DNA of 64,000 bases from SZAS-103 sp043747745. GTDB taxonomy: Bacteria; Pseudomonadota; Gammaproteobacteria; Xanthomonadales; Xanthomonadaceae. The notes below the pieces were generated by a model, which had not been told where the DNA came from, did not search any database, and saw nothing but the letters and a program-made list of their open reading frames with translations. The position numbers were made by a program, and so were the translations under genes. Positions 1-8,933 of this stretch are shown piece by piece. The DNA lies in the NCBI GenBank assembly GCA_043747745.1, contig JAYTOP010000065.1, forward strand, positions 1 through 64,000. Direction: 5' to 3'. Every line of letters starts with the position of its first letter. Position 1 is the stretch's first letter.

Positions 1-9
1 ATGGAAGTC

Positions 10-43
10 CCTCTCCCACCGGGAGAGGGGTTGGGGTGAGGGG
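10..43. repeat. REP-like palindrome, copy 1
   Basis: A short hairpin of CTCTCCC, ACC and GGGAGAG is followed by a GGGGTGAGGG tail. The same CCCTCTCCC/GGGAGAGGG core with a CCCTCACCC flank recurs at 97-140 in the opposite orientation. Intergenic palindromes of this kind are common in Xanthomonadales; calling it REP is inference. Confidence 0.6.
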
Positions 44-96
44 CAAACGGAGCGACATGATCCAACCTCGCCATCCGCCAACCTCGCTTCGCCCAG

Positions 97-140
97 CCCT
101 CACCCGTCGCTACGCGCCACCCTCTCCCGATGGGAGAGGG
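97..140. repeat. REP-like palindrome, copy 2 (inverted)
   Basis: CCCTCACCC is followed about 14 nt later by the hairpin CCCTCTCCC-GAT-GGGAGAGGG. It is the inverted partner of the element at 10-43, and together they form an inverted pair before the transporter gene starting at 199. No RAYT transposase gene is seen in the window. Confidence 0.6.
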
Positions 141-198
141 AATATCGGCGGTGCTGTAGGCTCAACGCGACAGCACCCGAACGGAATCGAGTCAGCCC

Positions 199-1149
199 AT
201 GCGTGCCCAGGCCGCCAAGCGCAATATCGTGTACGTCGCGCTGGCCGGGAACACCGCCATTGCGGCGAGCAAGCTTGTGGCTGCGTGGTTCACCGGCAGC
301 TCGGCGATGCTCAGCGAGGGCGTGCATTCGCTGGTGGACTCGATCAACGAGTTGTTGCTGTTGTACGGCCTGCATCGCGCGGCCAAGCATCCGGACCGCA
401 ACCATCCGCTCGGCTACGGCCGCGAACTGTATTTCTGGAGCTTCATCGTCGCGCTGCTGGTGTTCGCGCTAGGGGCGGGCGTGTCGTTGTACGAAGGCAT
501 CGCGCACCTGCTGGCGCCGGAGCCGATGCAACACCCCTTCATCAACTACATCGTGCTGGGCCTGTCGTTCGTGTTCGAGGGAGCATCATGGCGCATCGCG
601 ATGAAAGAATTCCGCGTCGCGAAAGGCGATCTCGGCTATTTCGAGGCGTTCCGGCGCAGCAAGGATCCGACCACGTTCACTGTGTTGTTCGAGGACACCG
701 CCGCACTGCTCGGCCTGCTGATCGCATTCGTCGGCGTCCTCGGCGCGCATCTGTTGCGCATGCCGCAGCTCGATGGCATTGCATCGATCAGCATCGCGGT
801 GGTACTCGCGGTTTCATCGATGTTCCTCGCGCGCGAAACCAAGGCGCTGTTGATCGGCGAGTCCGCGCTGCCGCAGGTACGCGACTCGATCCTGAAAATC
901 GCCGGTGTCGATCCCGCGATCCGCAAGGCGAACGGTGTGCTGACCGTGCAGATGGGCCCGGACCAGGTGGTCGCGGCGCTGAGCGCGGAATTCGAGGACC
1001 GGCTGACCACGCCAGAGATCGAGGCTTGCGTGGACCGCATCGAGGCCGCGATCAAGGCAGCGCATCCAGAGATCACCACCCTGTTCGTCAAGCCGCAGAC
1101 GCCCGAGACCTGGCTAGCCAAACGCGACGCGATCGGTACCGATATCTAG
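199..1149 (+). CDS. Cation diffusion facilitator (CDF) family transporter
   Basis: A 316-residue inner-membrane CDF transporter, expected to export a divalent metal such as Zn2+ in exchange for protons. The metal-site helix has SEGVHSLVDS (H43, D47), the signature HPLGYGRELYFW follows at about 69-80, and a later helix carries FEDTAALLG (E165, D166). Five to six hydrophobic helices are followed by a soluble C-terminal domain (about 215-316) of the size of the CDF dimerisation domain. The H/D and E/D ligand pattern resembles the ZnT9-like branch rather than the DxxxD FieF branch, so the substrate is uncertain. It looks monocistronic and follows an inverted pair of REP-like palindromes. Confidence 0.9.
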   Translation: MRAQAAKRNIVYVALAGNTAIAASKLVAAWFTGSSAMLSEGVHSLVDSINELLLLYGLHRAAKHPDRNHPLGYGRELYFWSFIVALLVFALGAGVSLYEGIAHLLAPEPMQHPFINYIVLGLSFVFEGASWRIAMKEFRVAKGDLGYFEAFRRSKDPTTFTVLFEDTAALLGLLIAFVGVLGAHLLRMPQLDGIASISIAVVLAVSSMFLARETKALLIGESALPQVRDSILKIAGVDPAIRKANGVLTVQMGPDQVVAALSAEFEDRLTTPEIEACVDRIEAAIKAAHPEITTLFVKPQTPETWLAKRDAIGTDI

Positions 1150-1308
1150 CGGGTGGCGCGGACCGCCGGAGCCAATGTCCGAACGACGCGCCGATCCGCG
1201 TTTGCTGTCATGGCAACACGCATTGAACGTCGTATTCTTGCAACAGGCATCACAGGTGGATGATCCGCCGCCAGCTACCCTAGCCCAGCCATCTAAACCG
1301 GACGCGTC

Positions 1309-2931
1309 ATGCCAAGCTCCGACGACATCCTCAAGCGCCTCGAAACCCTCAATGCGATCGGCATCGCGCTGTCGTCCGAGCGCGACCTCGGCAGCCTGCT
1401 GGAACGCATCCTCGAAGCGGCGCGCGGATTCGCGAACGCCGACGGTGGAACCTTGTACCGCGTCGAAAAGGAACGCCTCGTTTTTGAGGTGCTGCGCAAC
1501 GACACCCTCGACCTGCGCATGGGTGGCAACAGCGGCAAGCGCATCGATTTCCCGCCGCTGCCGATGTATCTCGAGGACGGCAGCGGCAACGACACCCTGG
1601 TTGCGGTGCATGCGGCGCTGACCGGCGAAACCGTCAACATCGAGGATGCCTACACGGCCGAAGGATTCGATTTCTCCGGCACGCGCGCATTCGACAGCCG
1701 CACCGGCTACCGCTCGCAATCGTTCCTGACGGTGCCGATGAAGGACCACAGCGGCGCGGTCATCGGCGTGCTGCAACTCATCAATGCGAAAGCCGCCGAC
1801 GGCAGCGTGCGTGCGTTCTCGGAGGCCGACCAGCAACTGGTCGAATCGTTGGCCTCGCAGGCCGCGATCGCGTTGAACAACCGCCAGCTGATCGACCAAC
1901 TGGAGAAACTCTTCGAAGCGTTGATCAGCCTGATCAATACCGCCATCGATGAAAAATCCCCGTACACCGCTGGTCACTGCGGGCGCGTGCCGGTACTCAC
2001 GATGATGCTCGCCGAGGCAGCCTCACGCACAAGCAGCGGGCCACTCGCGGATTTCCGGCTGACCGATACAGACAGCTACGAACTCAAGATCGCAGGACTG
2101 CTGCACGACTGCGGCAAGATCACCACGCCAGTCCACGTCGTCGACAAGGCGACCAAGCTGGAAACCTTGTTCGATCGCATCGAATTGATCGATACGCGCT
2201 TTGAAGTGCTGCTGCGCGACGCCGAGATCGCGCATCTCAAGGGCGAATTATCCGCCGGAGAGCATGCGCAACGCGTGCAGGAATTGCTTGCCGAGCGCGA
2301 ACGCGTGCGCGTGTCGAATGTCGGCGGCGAGTTCATGGACGATGCCGCAGTCAAGGCCGTCGTCGATCTCGGCGGCCGCACATGGCGTACCCACGATGGC
2401 GTGGAGCGCACCTTGTTGAACGCCGAGGAACTCGAAAACCTCACGATCCGTCGCGGCACCCTCAACAACGCAGAGCGCGACATCATCAACCGCCACATCA
2501 ACGTCACCATCGACATGCTCGAAGCGCTGCCATGGCCTGCGCACCTGTTGCGCGTGCCCGAATACGCCGGCGGCCACCACGAGCGCATGGATGGCAAGGG
2601 CTATCCGAAAGGCCTCACCCGCGACCAGATGAGCGTGCCCGCACGGGTGATGGGGATCGCCGACATCTTCGAGGCGCTGACCGCGCGCGACCGCCCGTAC
2701 AAGCCTGCGAAGACGCTGTCCGAATCGCTGCGCATTCTCGGTTTCATGAAGCGCGACGGCCACATCGACCCCGATCTGTTCGATATCTTCGTGCGAGAAC
2801 GCGTCTTCCTCGATTACGCGACGCGTTTCCTCGAGCGCGACAAGATCGATGCGGTCGACTGGGCGAAGATGCCGGGCATCAGCCCGGAGCTTGCCGAATA
2901 CATGATCGAGACGGAATCGACCTCAGGCTGA
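1309..2931 (+). CDS. GAF domain HD-GYP c-di-GMP phosphodiesterase
   Basis: A 540-residue soluble signalling protein. An N-terminal GAF sensor domain (about 8-195) is joined by a helix to an HD-GYP domain that should hydrolyse cyclic di-GMP. Metal and catalytic residues are visible: H223 in the leading helix, H266-D267 of the HD pair in GLLHDCGK, H396, then HHERMDGKGYP (H423, H424, GYP at 431-433) and D452. All HD-GYP landmarks are intact, so activity is likely. About 130 residues between the HD pair and HHE are longer than in the minimal domain. The GAF ligand cannot be told. The gene converges with the reductase gene ending at 2974. Confidence 0.93.
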   Translation: MPSSDDILKRLETLNAIGIALSSERDLGSLLERILEAARGFANADGGTLYRVEKERLVFEVLRNDTLDLRMGGNSGKRIDFPPLPMYLEDGSGNDTLVAVHAALTGETVNIEDAYTAEGFDFSGTRAFDSRTGYRSQSFLTVPMKDHSGAVIGVLQLINAKAADGSVRAFSEADQQLVESLASQAAIALNNRQLIDQLEKLFEALISLINTAIDEKSPYTAGHCGRVPVLTMMLAEAASRTSSGPLADFRLTDTDSYELKIAGLLHDCGKITTPVHVVDKATKLETLFDRIELIDTRFEVLLRDAEIAHLKGELSAGEHAQRVQELLAERERVRVSNVGGEFMDDAAVKAVVDLGGRTWRTHDGVERTLLNAEELENLTIRRGTLNNAERDIINRHINVTIDMLEALPWPAHLLRVPEYAGGHHERMDGKGYPKGLTRDQMSVPARVMGIADIFEALTARDRPYKPAKTLSESLRILGFMKRDGHIDPDLFDIFVRERVFLDYATRFLERDKIDAVDWAKMPGISPELAEYMIETESTSG

Positions 2932-2973
2932 TCGCAGCTCAAGCCCCTCCGCCGCCGGGGTGAAGAGATCACA

Positions 2974-3528
2974 TCAAGCCTTCGCGTTGCGCTCCACCCA
3001 CGCCGCGAACGTCAGCATGATCTTCTCGAGGAACTTGCCGGTGCCCTCGTTGTTCAACGTGCCGTCCGCATCGAACAGCTTGTCGGCGCCGCCGATATAC
3101 GCCTCGGGCTGCTGCATCGCCGGCATGTCGAGGAAGACCAGCGATTGCCGCAATTGGTGGTTCGACCCGAAACCGCCGGCCGCGCCAGGCGAGGCGCTAA
3201 CGACCGCGCAGGGCTTGCCCGCCCAGACGCTGTGGCCGTAGGGCCGCGAGCCGACATCGATCGCGTTCTTCAGCACGCCCGGGGTGCCGCGGTTGTATTC
3301 GGGCGTCACGAACAACACCGCATCGACCGGGCGGATCGCATCGCGGAACGCAGCCGTCGCCGCATCCGGCGTGGCGTCGTCGTCCTGGTTGTAGAGCGGC
3401 AGCGCGGCGATCTCGACGATGCCGAAGCTCAGCGATGCTGGCGCGCGCTCGATCAGCGCATGCGCGATCTTCCGGTTGATCGAATCCTTGCGCAGGCTGC
3501 CGACGATGACTGCGACGTGTCTTGTCAT
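2974..3528 (-). CDS. NADPH-dependent FMN reductase (flavodoxin-like fold)
   Basis: A 184-residue member of the NADPH-dependent FMN/quinone/chromate reductase family. The N-terminal flavin phosphate loop VIVGSLRKDSINRK is followed by TPEYNRGTPGVLKNAIDVGS, the family signature for FMN ring binding. It should be a cytosolic quinone- or azo-type reductase; the substrate is not deducible. The start at 3528 is chosen because GGAGAGA lies about 6 nt upstream of that ATG, whereas the longer reading adds 10 residues with no ribosome-binding site. It appears to be a single gene. Confidence 0.88.
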   Translation of the reverse strand: MTRHVAVIVGSLRKDSINRKIAHALIERAPASLSFGIVEIAALPLYNQDDDATPDAATAAFRDAIRPVDAVLFVTPEYNRGTPGVLKNAIDVGSRPYGHSVWAGKPCAVVSASPGAAGGFGSNHQLRQSLVFLDMPAMQQPEAYIGGADKLFDADGTLNNEGTGKFLEKIMLTFAAWVERNAKA

Positions 3529-3611
3529 GGAAATCTCTCCCTGGGGAAGCGCCATCATGCAACGATTGGCTGCTTGCTACGAGGTTTCGCGACTTCGCCG
3601 CCGGTCGGCGT

Positions 3612-5174
3612 TCACGAACTGCACGAGAGCATCGAACAACCGGCGCGGTCGCGCGCCCAGTCCGGGCGACGCTGTGCGAAACGTTCGTAGCCAGGCTGGT
3701 CGTCGTAGGGCCGACGCATGACATCCAGCAGTTCGACGATGCCTGCCTCGTCGCCCTGCTCCGCGCGATCGATCGCCTGCTGCGCGAGATAGTTGCGCAG
3801 CACGTATTTCGGATTTGCCATGCGCATGCGCGCGCGACGCGCGGCCACGGGCATCGCATCACGCATCACGCGCCCGGCGTAACGCGCGAGCCACGCATCA
3901 AAATCAGGCTTCGCGGCAAGCATTTTCGCTTCGCTGTAGAACGCCTCGCGCAGCGGCGCAAGCGTCGGCACCGCGATGTCCACGTCGGCCAGTGCACGGA
4001 AGAACAGCGTCATGTCCGTTTCGGCCGCATGCATCAGCGCGTACAGCGATCGCATGAGTTCGATGTCGGCGTCGTCCTCGCATGCGCGCAGACCGAGCTT
4101 GCGCGCGATGTTGTCGCGGTCCGTCTGGGCAAAGACTTCGGCGTAACGTTGCAGACCGGCATGCAACGCCTCGTGCGATCCGAACGCTGGCGCGAGTACG
4201 TTGGCGAGCCGGGTCAGGTTCCAGTACGCGATCTGCGACTGCTGTCCGAACCGATAACGGCGTCCCTGCGCGTCGGTGGTGTTCGGTGTCCAGTCGGGAT
4301 CGTAATCGTCGATCCATCCATACGGCCCGTAATCGATCGTCAGGCCAAGGATGGACATGTTGTCGGTGTTCATCACGCCATGCACGAAACCGACACGCGT
4401 CCAGTGCGCGACCATGCGCGCGGTGCGTTCGCAAACCTGCGCGAACCAGTCGCCATCAAGCGCCTCGCCCTGACCTGACAGCTCCGGAAAATCGCGACGG
4501 ATCGTGAAGTCGATCAACTGACGCAGCAACGCCACGTCGCCGCGCGATGCCGGCAACTCGAAATTGCCGAAACGGATGAACGAGGGCGCGACGCGGCACA
4601 CGATCGCACCGGGCTCGGCTTTCGGGTGGCCGTCGTAGAACATGTCGCGCACTACCGGATCGCCGGTCGCGACCAGGCTCAGCGCGCGCGTGGTCGGCAC
4701 GCCGAGGTGATGCATCGCCTCGCTGCAGAGGAATTCGCGCACCGACGAACGCAGTACCGCGCGACCGTCGGCGTTGCGCGAATACGGCGTCGGACCAGCG
4801 CCCTTGAGTTGCAACTCCCAGCGTTCGCCGGCTGCATTGATGGTTTCGCCAAGCGCGATCGCGCGCCCGTCGCCGAGCTGCCCCGCCCAATGGCCGAACT
4901 GATGTCCCCCGTAGTTCGCGGCGAATGGCTGCATGCCATCGAGCAAGGCGTTGCCACCGAAGACCCGGGCGAACTCCGGCGATGCGACGTCGCCCGCATC
5001 GAGCCCGAGCATCGTGGCGACTTCGGCCGAATGCGCGACCAGGCGCGGCACGGCGACCGGGGTTGGATCGACGCGCGAATAGAGTGCTCCCTGCACTTGC
5101 CGCAGGCGCGGACCGGTTTCCGGGTCGCCCGGCAAATCGCGCACGAAGGCATTGTCGAAGCGGAGCGTTCGCAT
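3612..5174 (-). CDS. selO: Protein adenylyltransferase SelO (YdiU/UPF0061)
   Basis: A 520-residue pseudokinase-fold enzyme that AMPylates protein hydroxyls using ATP in the reversed nucleotide orientation known for this family. Family landmarks include PFAANYGGHQFGHWAGQLGD, LQLKGAGPTPYSR, HGVMNTDNMSILG and IDYGPYG. The C terminus ends SCSS, the bacterial Cys form of the site that carries selenocysteine in eukaryotic SelO. Length matches E. coli YdiU. The start at 5174 has GAGGTGA just upstream; the in-frame extension to 5303 would run across the divergent small gene. SelO is linked to redox stress, which fits the FMN reductase and MsrB nearby, although they are not co-transcribed. Confidence 0.95.
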   Translation of the reverse strand: MRTLRFDNAFVRDLPGDPETGPRLRQVQGALYSRVDPTPVAVPRLVAHSAEVATMLGLDAGDVASPEFARVFGGNALLDGMQPFAANYGGHQFGHWAGQLGDGRAIALGETINAAGERWELQLKGAGPTPYSRNADGRAVLRSSVREFLCSEAMHHLGVPTTRALSLVATGDPVVRDMFYDGHPKAEPGAIVCRVAPSFIRFGNFELPASRGDVALLRQLIDFTIRRDFPELSGQGEALDGDWFAQVCERTARMVAHWTRVGFVHGVMNTDNMSILGLTIDYGPYGWIDDYDPDWTPNTTDAQGRRYRFGQQSQIAYWNLTRLANVLAPAFGSHEALHAGLQRYAEVFAQTDRDNIARKLGLRACEDDADIELMRSLYALMHAAETDMTLFFRALADVDIAVPTLAPLREAFYSEAKMLAAKPDFDAWLARYAGRVMRDAMPVAARRARMRMANPKYVLRNYLAQQAIDRAEQGDEAGIVELLDVMRRPYDDQPGYERFAQRRPDWARDRAGCSMLSCSS

Positions 5175-5292
5175 AGTTTCACCTCGGATTCTGGCAGGGT
5201 ACACGGCGCGCGCCTCCAGCTTCATTTGCCCAGTCAGTCGTCGTACGATCAGCCGCAAGCCGGTTCGCTCCAGCACCGCAAGGGTGACCACG

Positions 5293-5535
5293 ATGGACGA
5301 CAAGCGTCACAACCCCGGGAAAGAGCCTGGATCGGTGATGAAACGCCAGCTCAACGACGATCAGCGCCTGACGCTGGCCGAGCTGGAAGGATTCGGCTGG
5401 GAACTCAAGTTCATCCGTCGCCCGCTGTTCCAGGATCCGGTCGCGGTCGTATTCGATTCCGACCGGAAACGCTTCGCCGTGCTGGAACGGGATGGAACGC
5501 TCAACGAGAACCCCGGCTTCGATATCCGGCATTGA
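5293..5535 (+). CDS. Conserved small hypothetical protein
   Basis: An 80-residue basic, soluble protein with no signal peptide or membrane segment. It starts MDDKRHNPGKE and has a compact core with GFGWELKFIRRP, VAVVFD and LNENPGF. I recall similar short proteins in Pseudomonas and Xanthomonas but know no function. It lies divergently from selO, with 118 nt between the two start codons. Coding is supported by third-position GC and a clean end at FDIRH. Confidence 0.7.
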   Translation: MDDKRHNPGKEPGSVMKRQLNDDQRLTLAELEGFGWELKFIRRPLFQDPVAVVFDSDRKRFAVLERDGTLNENPGFDIRH

Positions 5536-5571
5536 GTTCCCGCGCCGGGCCACGGGATGGCTCTGCGGTGT

Positions 5572-6408
5572 TCAACCCGGTCCTGCGGCAACAGGCTTGC
5601 GGCCTGAAATCACCGGTACATGCCAGACGACATACTGCGGTGGCGTCTCGATCGCCGCGATCATCGCGTCGAAATCCGCAGTCACGTCCGCGATTGCGCG
5701 CCCGCTTACGCCCGCAAGCGCCTCGGCGTAACCATCGCGCCATGCGCGCAGGATGCCGCCGAAGGTCGCGCGCGGAACCCGCAGCGTATCCACGGTGATG
5801 AAATCCATCGCGATCCCGCAATAGCCGGTCGCGTCGAGCAGCGCTGGCGAATGCCGGCCGATGCGCCCGTCGCAGCCGATGCTGCGCAGGAACGCGACCG
5901 CGTTCTCATTCCAGAAACGGTCGGGATCGCGTTCGCCGACCGGCATGTGCAGCATGCCGTAGTCCTCCGACAGCAGGTGCAGCCAGCCGCCGGGTTCGAG
6001 CACGCGCGTGATCTCCGCCAGCACCTTCGGGAAATCCGGTACCGCCTGCGACATGTGCCGGCATACCACCAAGTCGAAGCTGGCATCGCCGAAGTCCAGC
6101 GCGAATGCATCGCCCATCTCGTAGCGGATGCGTTCGCCGAACCCGGTGCTGTCGCGACGCGCGAGCGCGAGATTGCCTTCGAGGATGTCGACGCCGGTCA
6201 GCGTCGCCTGCGTATAACGCATCGCGAGTCGCCGCGTGATCTCGCCGGTGCCACAGCCGAGGTCGAGAATGCGCGGCGCAGAAGGCAGGTCGTAGCGGTC
6301 GAACAAACGTTGTTCCTGCGGCCAGATCGCTTCGGCCTGATGCGCCAGGTTGCGCGCCATCGATTCATCGCCCATCTGTTCGGCCTGGGGGTTGCGATCA
6401 TGGCTCAT
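5572..6408 (-). CDS. Class I SAM-dependent methyltransferase
   Basis: A 278-residue soluble methyltransferase. Motif I RILDLGCGTGE (about 47-56) binds S-adenosylmethionine, acidic GVDILEGN follows, and DLVVCRHMSQAVPD is the post-motif region. The substrate is unknown; the UbiE/small-molecule type is plausible. Its ATG overlaps the stop of the upstream GNAT gene in an ATGA arrangement, so the two are translationally coupled. Confidence 0.85.
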   Translation of the reverse strand: MSHDRNPQAEQMGDESMARNLAHQAEAIWPQEQRLFDRYDLPSAPRILDLGCGTGEITRRLAMRYTQATLTGVDILEGNLALARRDSTGFGERIRYEMGDAFALDFGDASFDLVVCRHMSQAVPDFPKVLAEITRVLEPGGWLHLLSEDYGMLHMPVGERDPDRFWNENAVAFLRSIGCDGRIGRHSPALLDATGYCGIAMDFITVDTLRVPRATFGGILRAWRDGYAEALAGVSGRAIADVTADFDAMIAAIETPPQYVVWHVPVISGRKPVAAGPG

Positions 6409-6998
6409 GCGGGCATCGTCCTGTCATTGCTGGATGTTTGTGCGCGGTCTTCGGCGAGCCAGTCAGCGGCATCGCGCTCGAACCAGGCATACGGGCCGTC
6501 CGCATACCTTGGATGTGCAAACGCACGCTCGCCATGGCGATGCAATCCGGCCTTGAGCAGCACGCGCTGCGAAGCGAGGTTCGGCAAGTCGGTCAGCGCG
6601 GTGATCTGCGCGAGCTTCATATGCGCGAACCCGTAGCGCAACAATGCGATGCTCATCTCGGTCGCGTAGCCGCGACCCCAATAGCGCGGAAACAACGAGT
6701 AACCGACCTGGATGAGCGACTCGCCCTGGATGTGGTTGAGCAGGTGCATGCCGATGCATGCGCCGGTCGCGCGTTCCAGGGTGATCCAGCAACCCAGGCC
6801 AGGGTACTGGTCGTAGTACGCGAGGATGCGCGTCCTGAGCATCTCCTCGGTCTCGGCCCGATCCTTGACGCCGCCGACGTAGCGCATCACCTGCGAATCG
6901 CTGGTGAGCGCGCATTGGAGATCGAGGTCGTCCATCGTATAGCGACGCAGGGACAGGCGTTCGGTGACAGGCAAATCGACTGCGGCATGCATGGTCAT
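6405..6998 (-). CDS. GNAT family N-acetyltransferase (RimJ/RimL type)
   Basis: A 197-residue acetyltransferase. TERLSLRRYTMDDLD opens the fold in the RimJ/RimL manner and GRGYATEMSIALL is the acetyl-CoA pyrophosphate loop (Q/RxxGxG/A motif A). Motif B, ALTDLPNLASQRVLLKAGL, matches the usual N-x-x-S-x-R pattern. Rim-type enzymes acetylate ribosomal N termini, but many relatives act on small molecules, so the substrate is open. The start at 6998 (MTMHAAV) is preferred over 7067 because similarity begins after it; ATG 6992 is an alternative. It is the first gene of a two-gene unit with the methyltransferase. Confidence 0.85.
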   Translation of the reverse strand: MTMHAAVDLPVTERLSLRRYTMDDLDLQCALTSDSQVMRYVGGVKDRAETEEMLRTRILAYYDQYPGLGCWITLERATGACIGMHLLNHIQGESLIQVGYSLFPRYWGRGYATEMSIALLRYGFAHMKLAQITALTDLPNLASQRVLLKAGLHRHGERAFAHPRYADGPYAWFERDAADWLAEDRAQTSSNDRTMPA

Positions 6999-7242
6999 CT
7001 TCGGTTCGTGCGCTGCTCCAGGATGGCGATACTGTAACGGCCTTTCCGGGGGAAAAACCCATGCCATGGATCAGCAACCAGCCGGTCCTCCCACGACGAC
7101 CATCGCGGCAGCGGGATAGACCAGCGGTCCTGCATCTTGCTGCACCGAGTGCAATAGTGCAGACGGCGACCCACCCGCCACCGTTTCTGGTTCTTTATTC
7201 CAGCGACACTGACCAGCAATTCCGCACCAATGAAGTGCAGCG

Positions 7243-7691
7243 ATGACGACAGGGTTCGATTTCGCTACATCCGACGCCTCGATTTCCGGCGTGTATCTGG
7301 TCGCGAACGAAGATCTCGCAGCGATCGATGCTGCCGCCAGCGAATGGCCTGGTTGGTGCGATGCGTGGAGTTGCACGGATGCTCCGACAGGTCCGTCTTG
7401 ATGCGACGCATCGCAGTCGCGCTGGACGCGCCGGAAGGATTCGAACACAACTGGCCTGCACTGTCCGATGTCTTGCGTGACCTGATCTGGCTTCCGGCAT
7501 CCGGTTATGTGTTCCTGTTCGATCATGTCGATGGCCTGCGCAACGCCGTCAAGGCCGATTTCGATGCCTTGCTGGATGTATTCGATGAAGCTGGATTCGC
7601 CTGGGCCGAGCGCGAAGTGCCGTTCTGGGCATTCTTCGCAATGCCCGAGGATGCGTTCGATACTTTGGATGGTGACGATGTGGATGGATGA
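7243..7691 (+). pseudogene. Barstar-family (ribonuclease inhibitor) gene with a frameshift
   Basis: Two frames make up one barstar-like protein. The first (7243-7401) gives MTTGFDFATSDASISGVYLV and stops at 7399. The second, one base back, gives VELHGCSDRSVLMRRIAVAL, then FEHNWPALSDVLRDLIWLP and VPFWAFFAM, which are barstar-family landmarks. The frames join near 7340. The 449-nt span is consistent with one missing base. A short product could still start at ATG 7401, which overlaps the stop as TGATG. No barnase-like ribonuclease lies nearby. Recent loss or a sequencing error are equally possible. Confidence 0.75.
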
Positions 7692-7756
7692 TCGCCCTGC
7701 CCGACCCATGCATTGGCTTGTTACCATCGCAGCGAAGTCCAGGAGATTCCGCCGCG

Positions 7757-8329
7757 ATGACCACCGATGAAATGCCGACCCAATCCATCGATGCCATGGG
7801 ACGATCGGGATTCGAGATCGTCACCGGCTGGCCTGCGCTGACGCCGCACGATGCAGCAGCAATCGGTGCCTTCTGGCGTCGCGAAGGCGCGCTCGACAAC
7901 GATGTCGAAATCGGCAAACGGCTCGCCCAAGTCGTCCTGTTCGCGCGTGCGCCGAATGGCGACGTGGCCGGCGTCAGCACCGCGATCGCATTGCTGCAGC
8001 TGCGCTTCGGCCAGCCGATGTATTACTACCGCGCGTTTGTCGGCAAGGCCTGGCGCACGACTGCGCTGGTACGCGAACTGATGAACCGCTCCAACGATGC
8101 GCTCGAAGCGTACGCGCGCGAACGCGGCTTCCCATGCATCGGCGTGCTGCTCGAACTCGAGAATGCGGGTTTCTATCGCGCCCTGCGCAAACCGGTCTGG
8201 TGGAACCCGCGCTTCTATTATGTCGGCAAGAGCGAGCGCGGCCTGGAAGTACGCGCCTACTACTTCGACGGTGCACGCCTGAAAAGCGCCGATGAAATCA
8301 GGAACATGCGCCTGCCGTCGCACGTTTGA
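7757..8329 (+). CDS. GNAT-like acetyltransferase, substrate unknown
   Basis: A 190-residue soluble protein. WPALTPHDAAAIGAFWRREG is followed by an aromatic core (QPMYYYRAFVGKAWR) and ALVRELMNRSNDALEAYARE, in the order of a GNAT fold with a degenerate acetyl-CoA loop. I recognise this as a GNAT-like family by layout only. The start at 7757 has AGGAGA upstream, and the in-frame extension to 7688 overlaps the barstar gene. It may be the last gene of a short unit with the broken barstar, 65 nt downstream. Confidence 0.65.
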   Translation: MTTDEMPTQSIDAMGRSGFEIVTGWPALTPHDAAAIGAFWRREGALDNDVEIGKRLAQVVLFARAPNGDVAGVSTAIALLQLRFGQPMYYYRAFVGKAWRTTALVRELMNRSNDALEAYARERGFPCIGVLLELENAGFYRALRKPVWWNPRFYYVGKSERGLEVRAYYFDGARLKSADEIRNMRLPSHV

Positions 8330-8345
8330 ATCGCTGCGAAACGAA

Positions 8346-8834
8346 TCAGGCAGCGGTTTCCGCCGCAGGGTCGGCAAGCGTCGCCAATTGCGACGCATCG
8401 GCAAACGCCAGCGAATCGGAGTTCACGCAGAAACGCAACCGCGTGGGTGCGGGGCCGTCCGGAAAGACATGGCCCAGATGCGCATCACAGCGTACGCACA
8501 GGATTTCGGTGCGGCTCATTCCGTAACTGCGGTCTTCATGGTTGATGACATTCTCGTCCGCGATCGGCTGGAAAAAGCTCGGCCAGCCGGTACCGGAATG
8601 GAACTTCGAGTCCGACTTGAACAGCGGCAATCCGCAGCAGATGCAGACGTACACGCCATCCTGATGGTTGTCGAGCAAAGTACCGCAGAACGGCGCTTCG
8701 GTACCCTTGCCGCGTGCGATGCGGTATTGCTCGGGCGTGAGTTGCTCCTGCCACTGCGCGTCGGTCTTGACCACGCGCGCCGATGCCACCGGTCCGACCA
8801 GTTGCCCCTGTCGATTGAACACCTTGACCTGCAT
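8346..8834 (-). CDS. msrB: Peptide-methionine (R)-S-oxide reductase MsrB
   Basis: A 162-residue MsrB that reduces methionine-R-sulfoxide in proteins. Four zinc cysteines are present as CICC (C64, C67) and CVRC (C113, C116). The fold signature GTGWPSFFQP and the catalytic RFCVNSDSL (C136) are intact. There is no signal peptide, so it is cytosolic. The start at 8834 has GAGAGG upstream. It sits alone, convergent with the acetyltransferase gene ending at 8329. Confidence 0.96.
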   Translation of the reverse strand: MQVKVFNRQGQLVGPVASARVVKTDAQWQEQLTPEQYRIARGKGTEAPFCGTLLDNHQDGVYVCICCGLPLFKSDSKFHSGTGWPSFFQPIADENVINHEDRSYGMSRTEILCVRCDAHLGHVFPDGPAPTRLRFCVNSDSLAFADASQLATLADPAAETAA

Positions 8835-8933
8835 GACGGCTACCTCTCGATCATCGTGACGGCTTATAGCGTGGCGCACGAGTCGTTAGCCGCAGATGAT
8901 GGCAACCGCGCTGCATGCGCCAAATCGTCGCGA

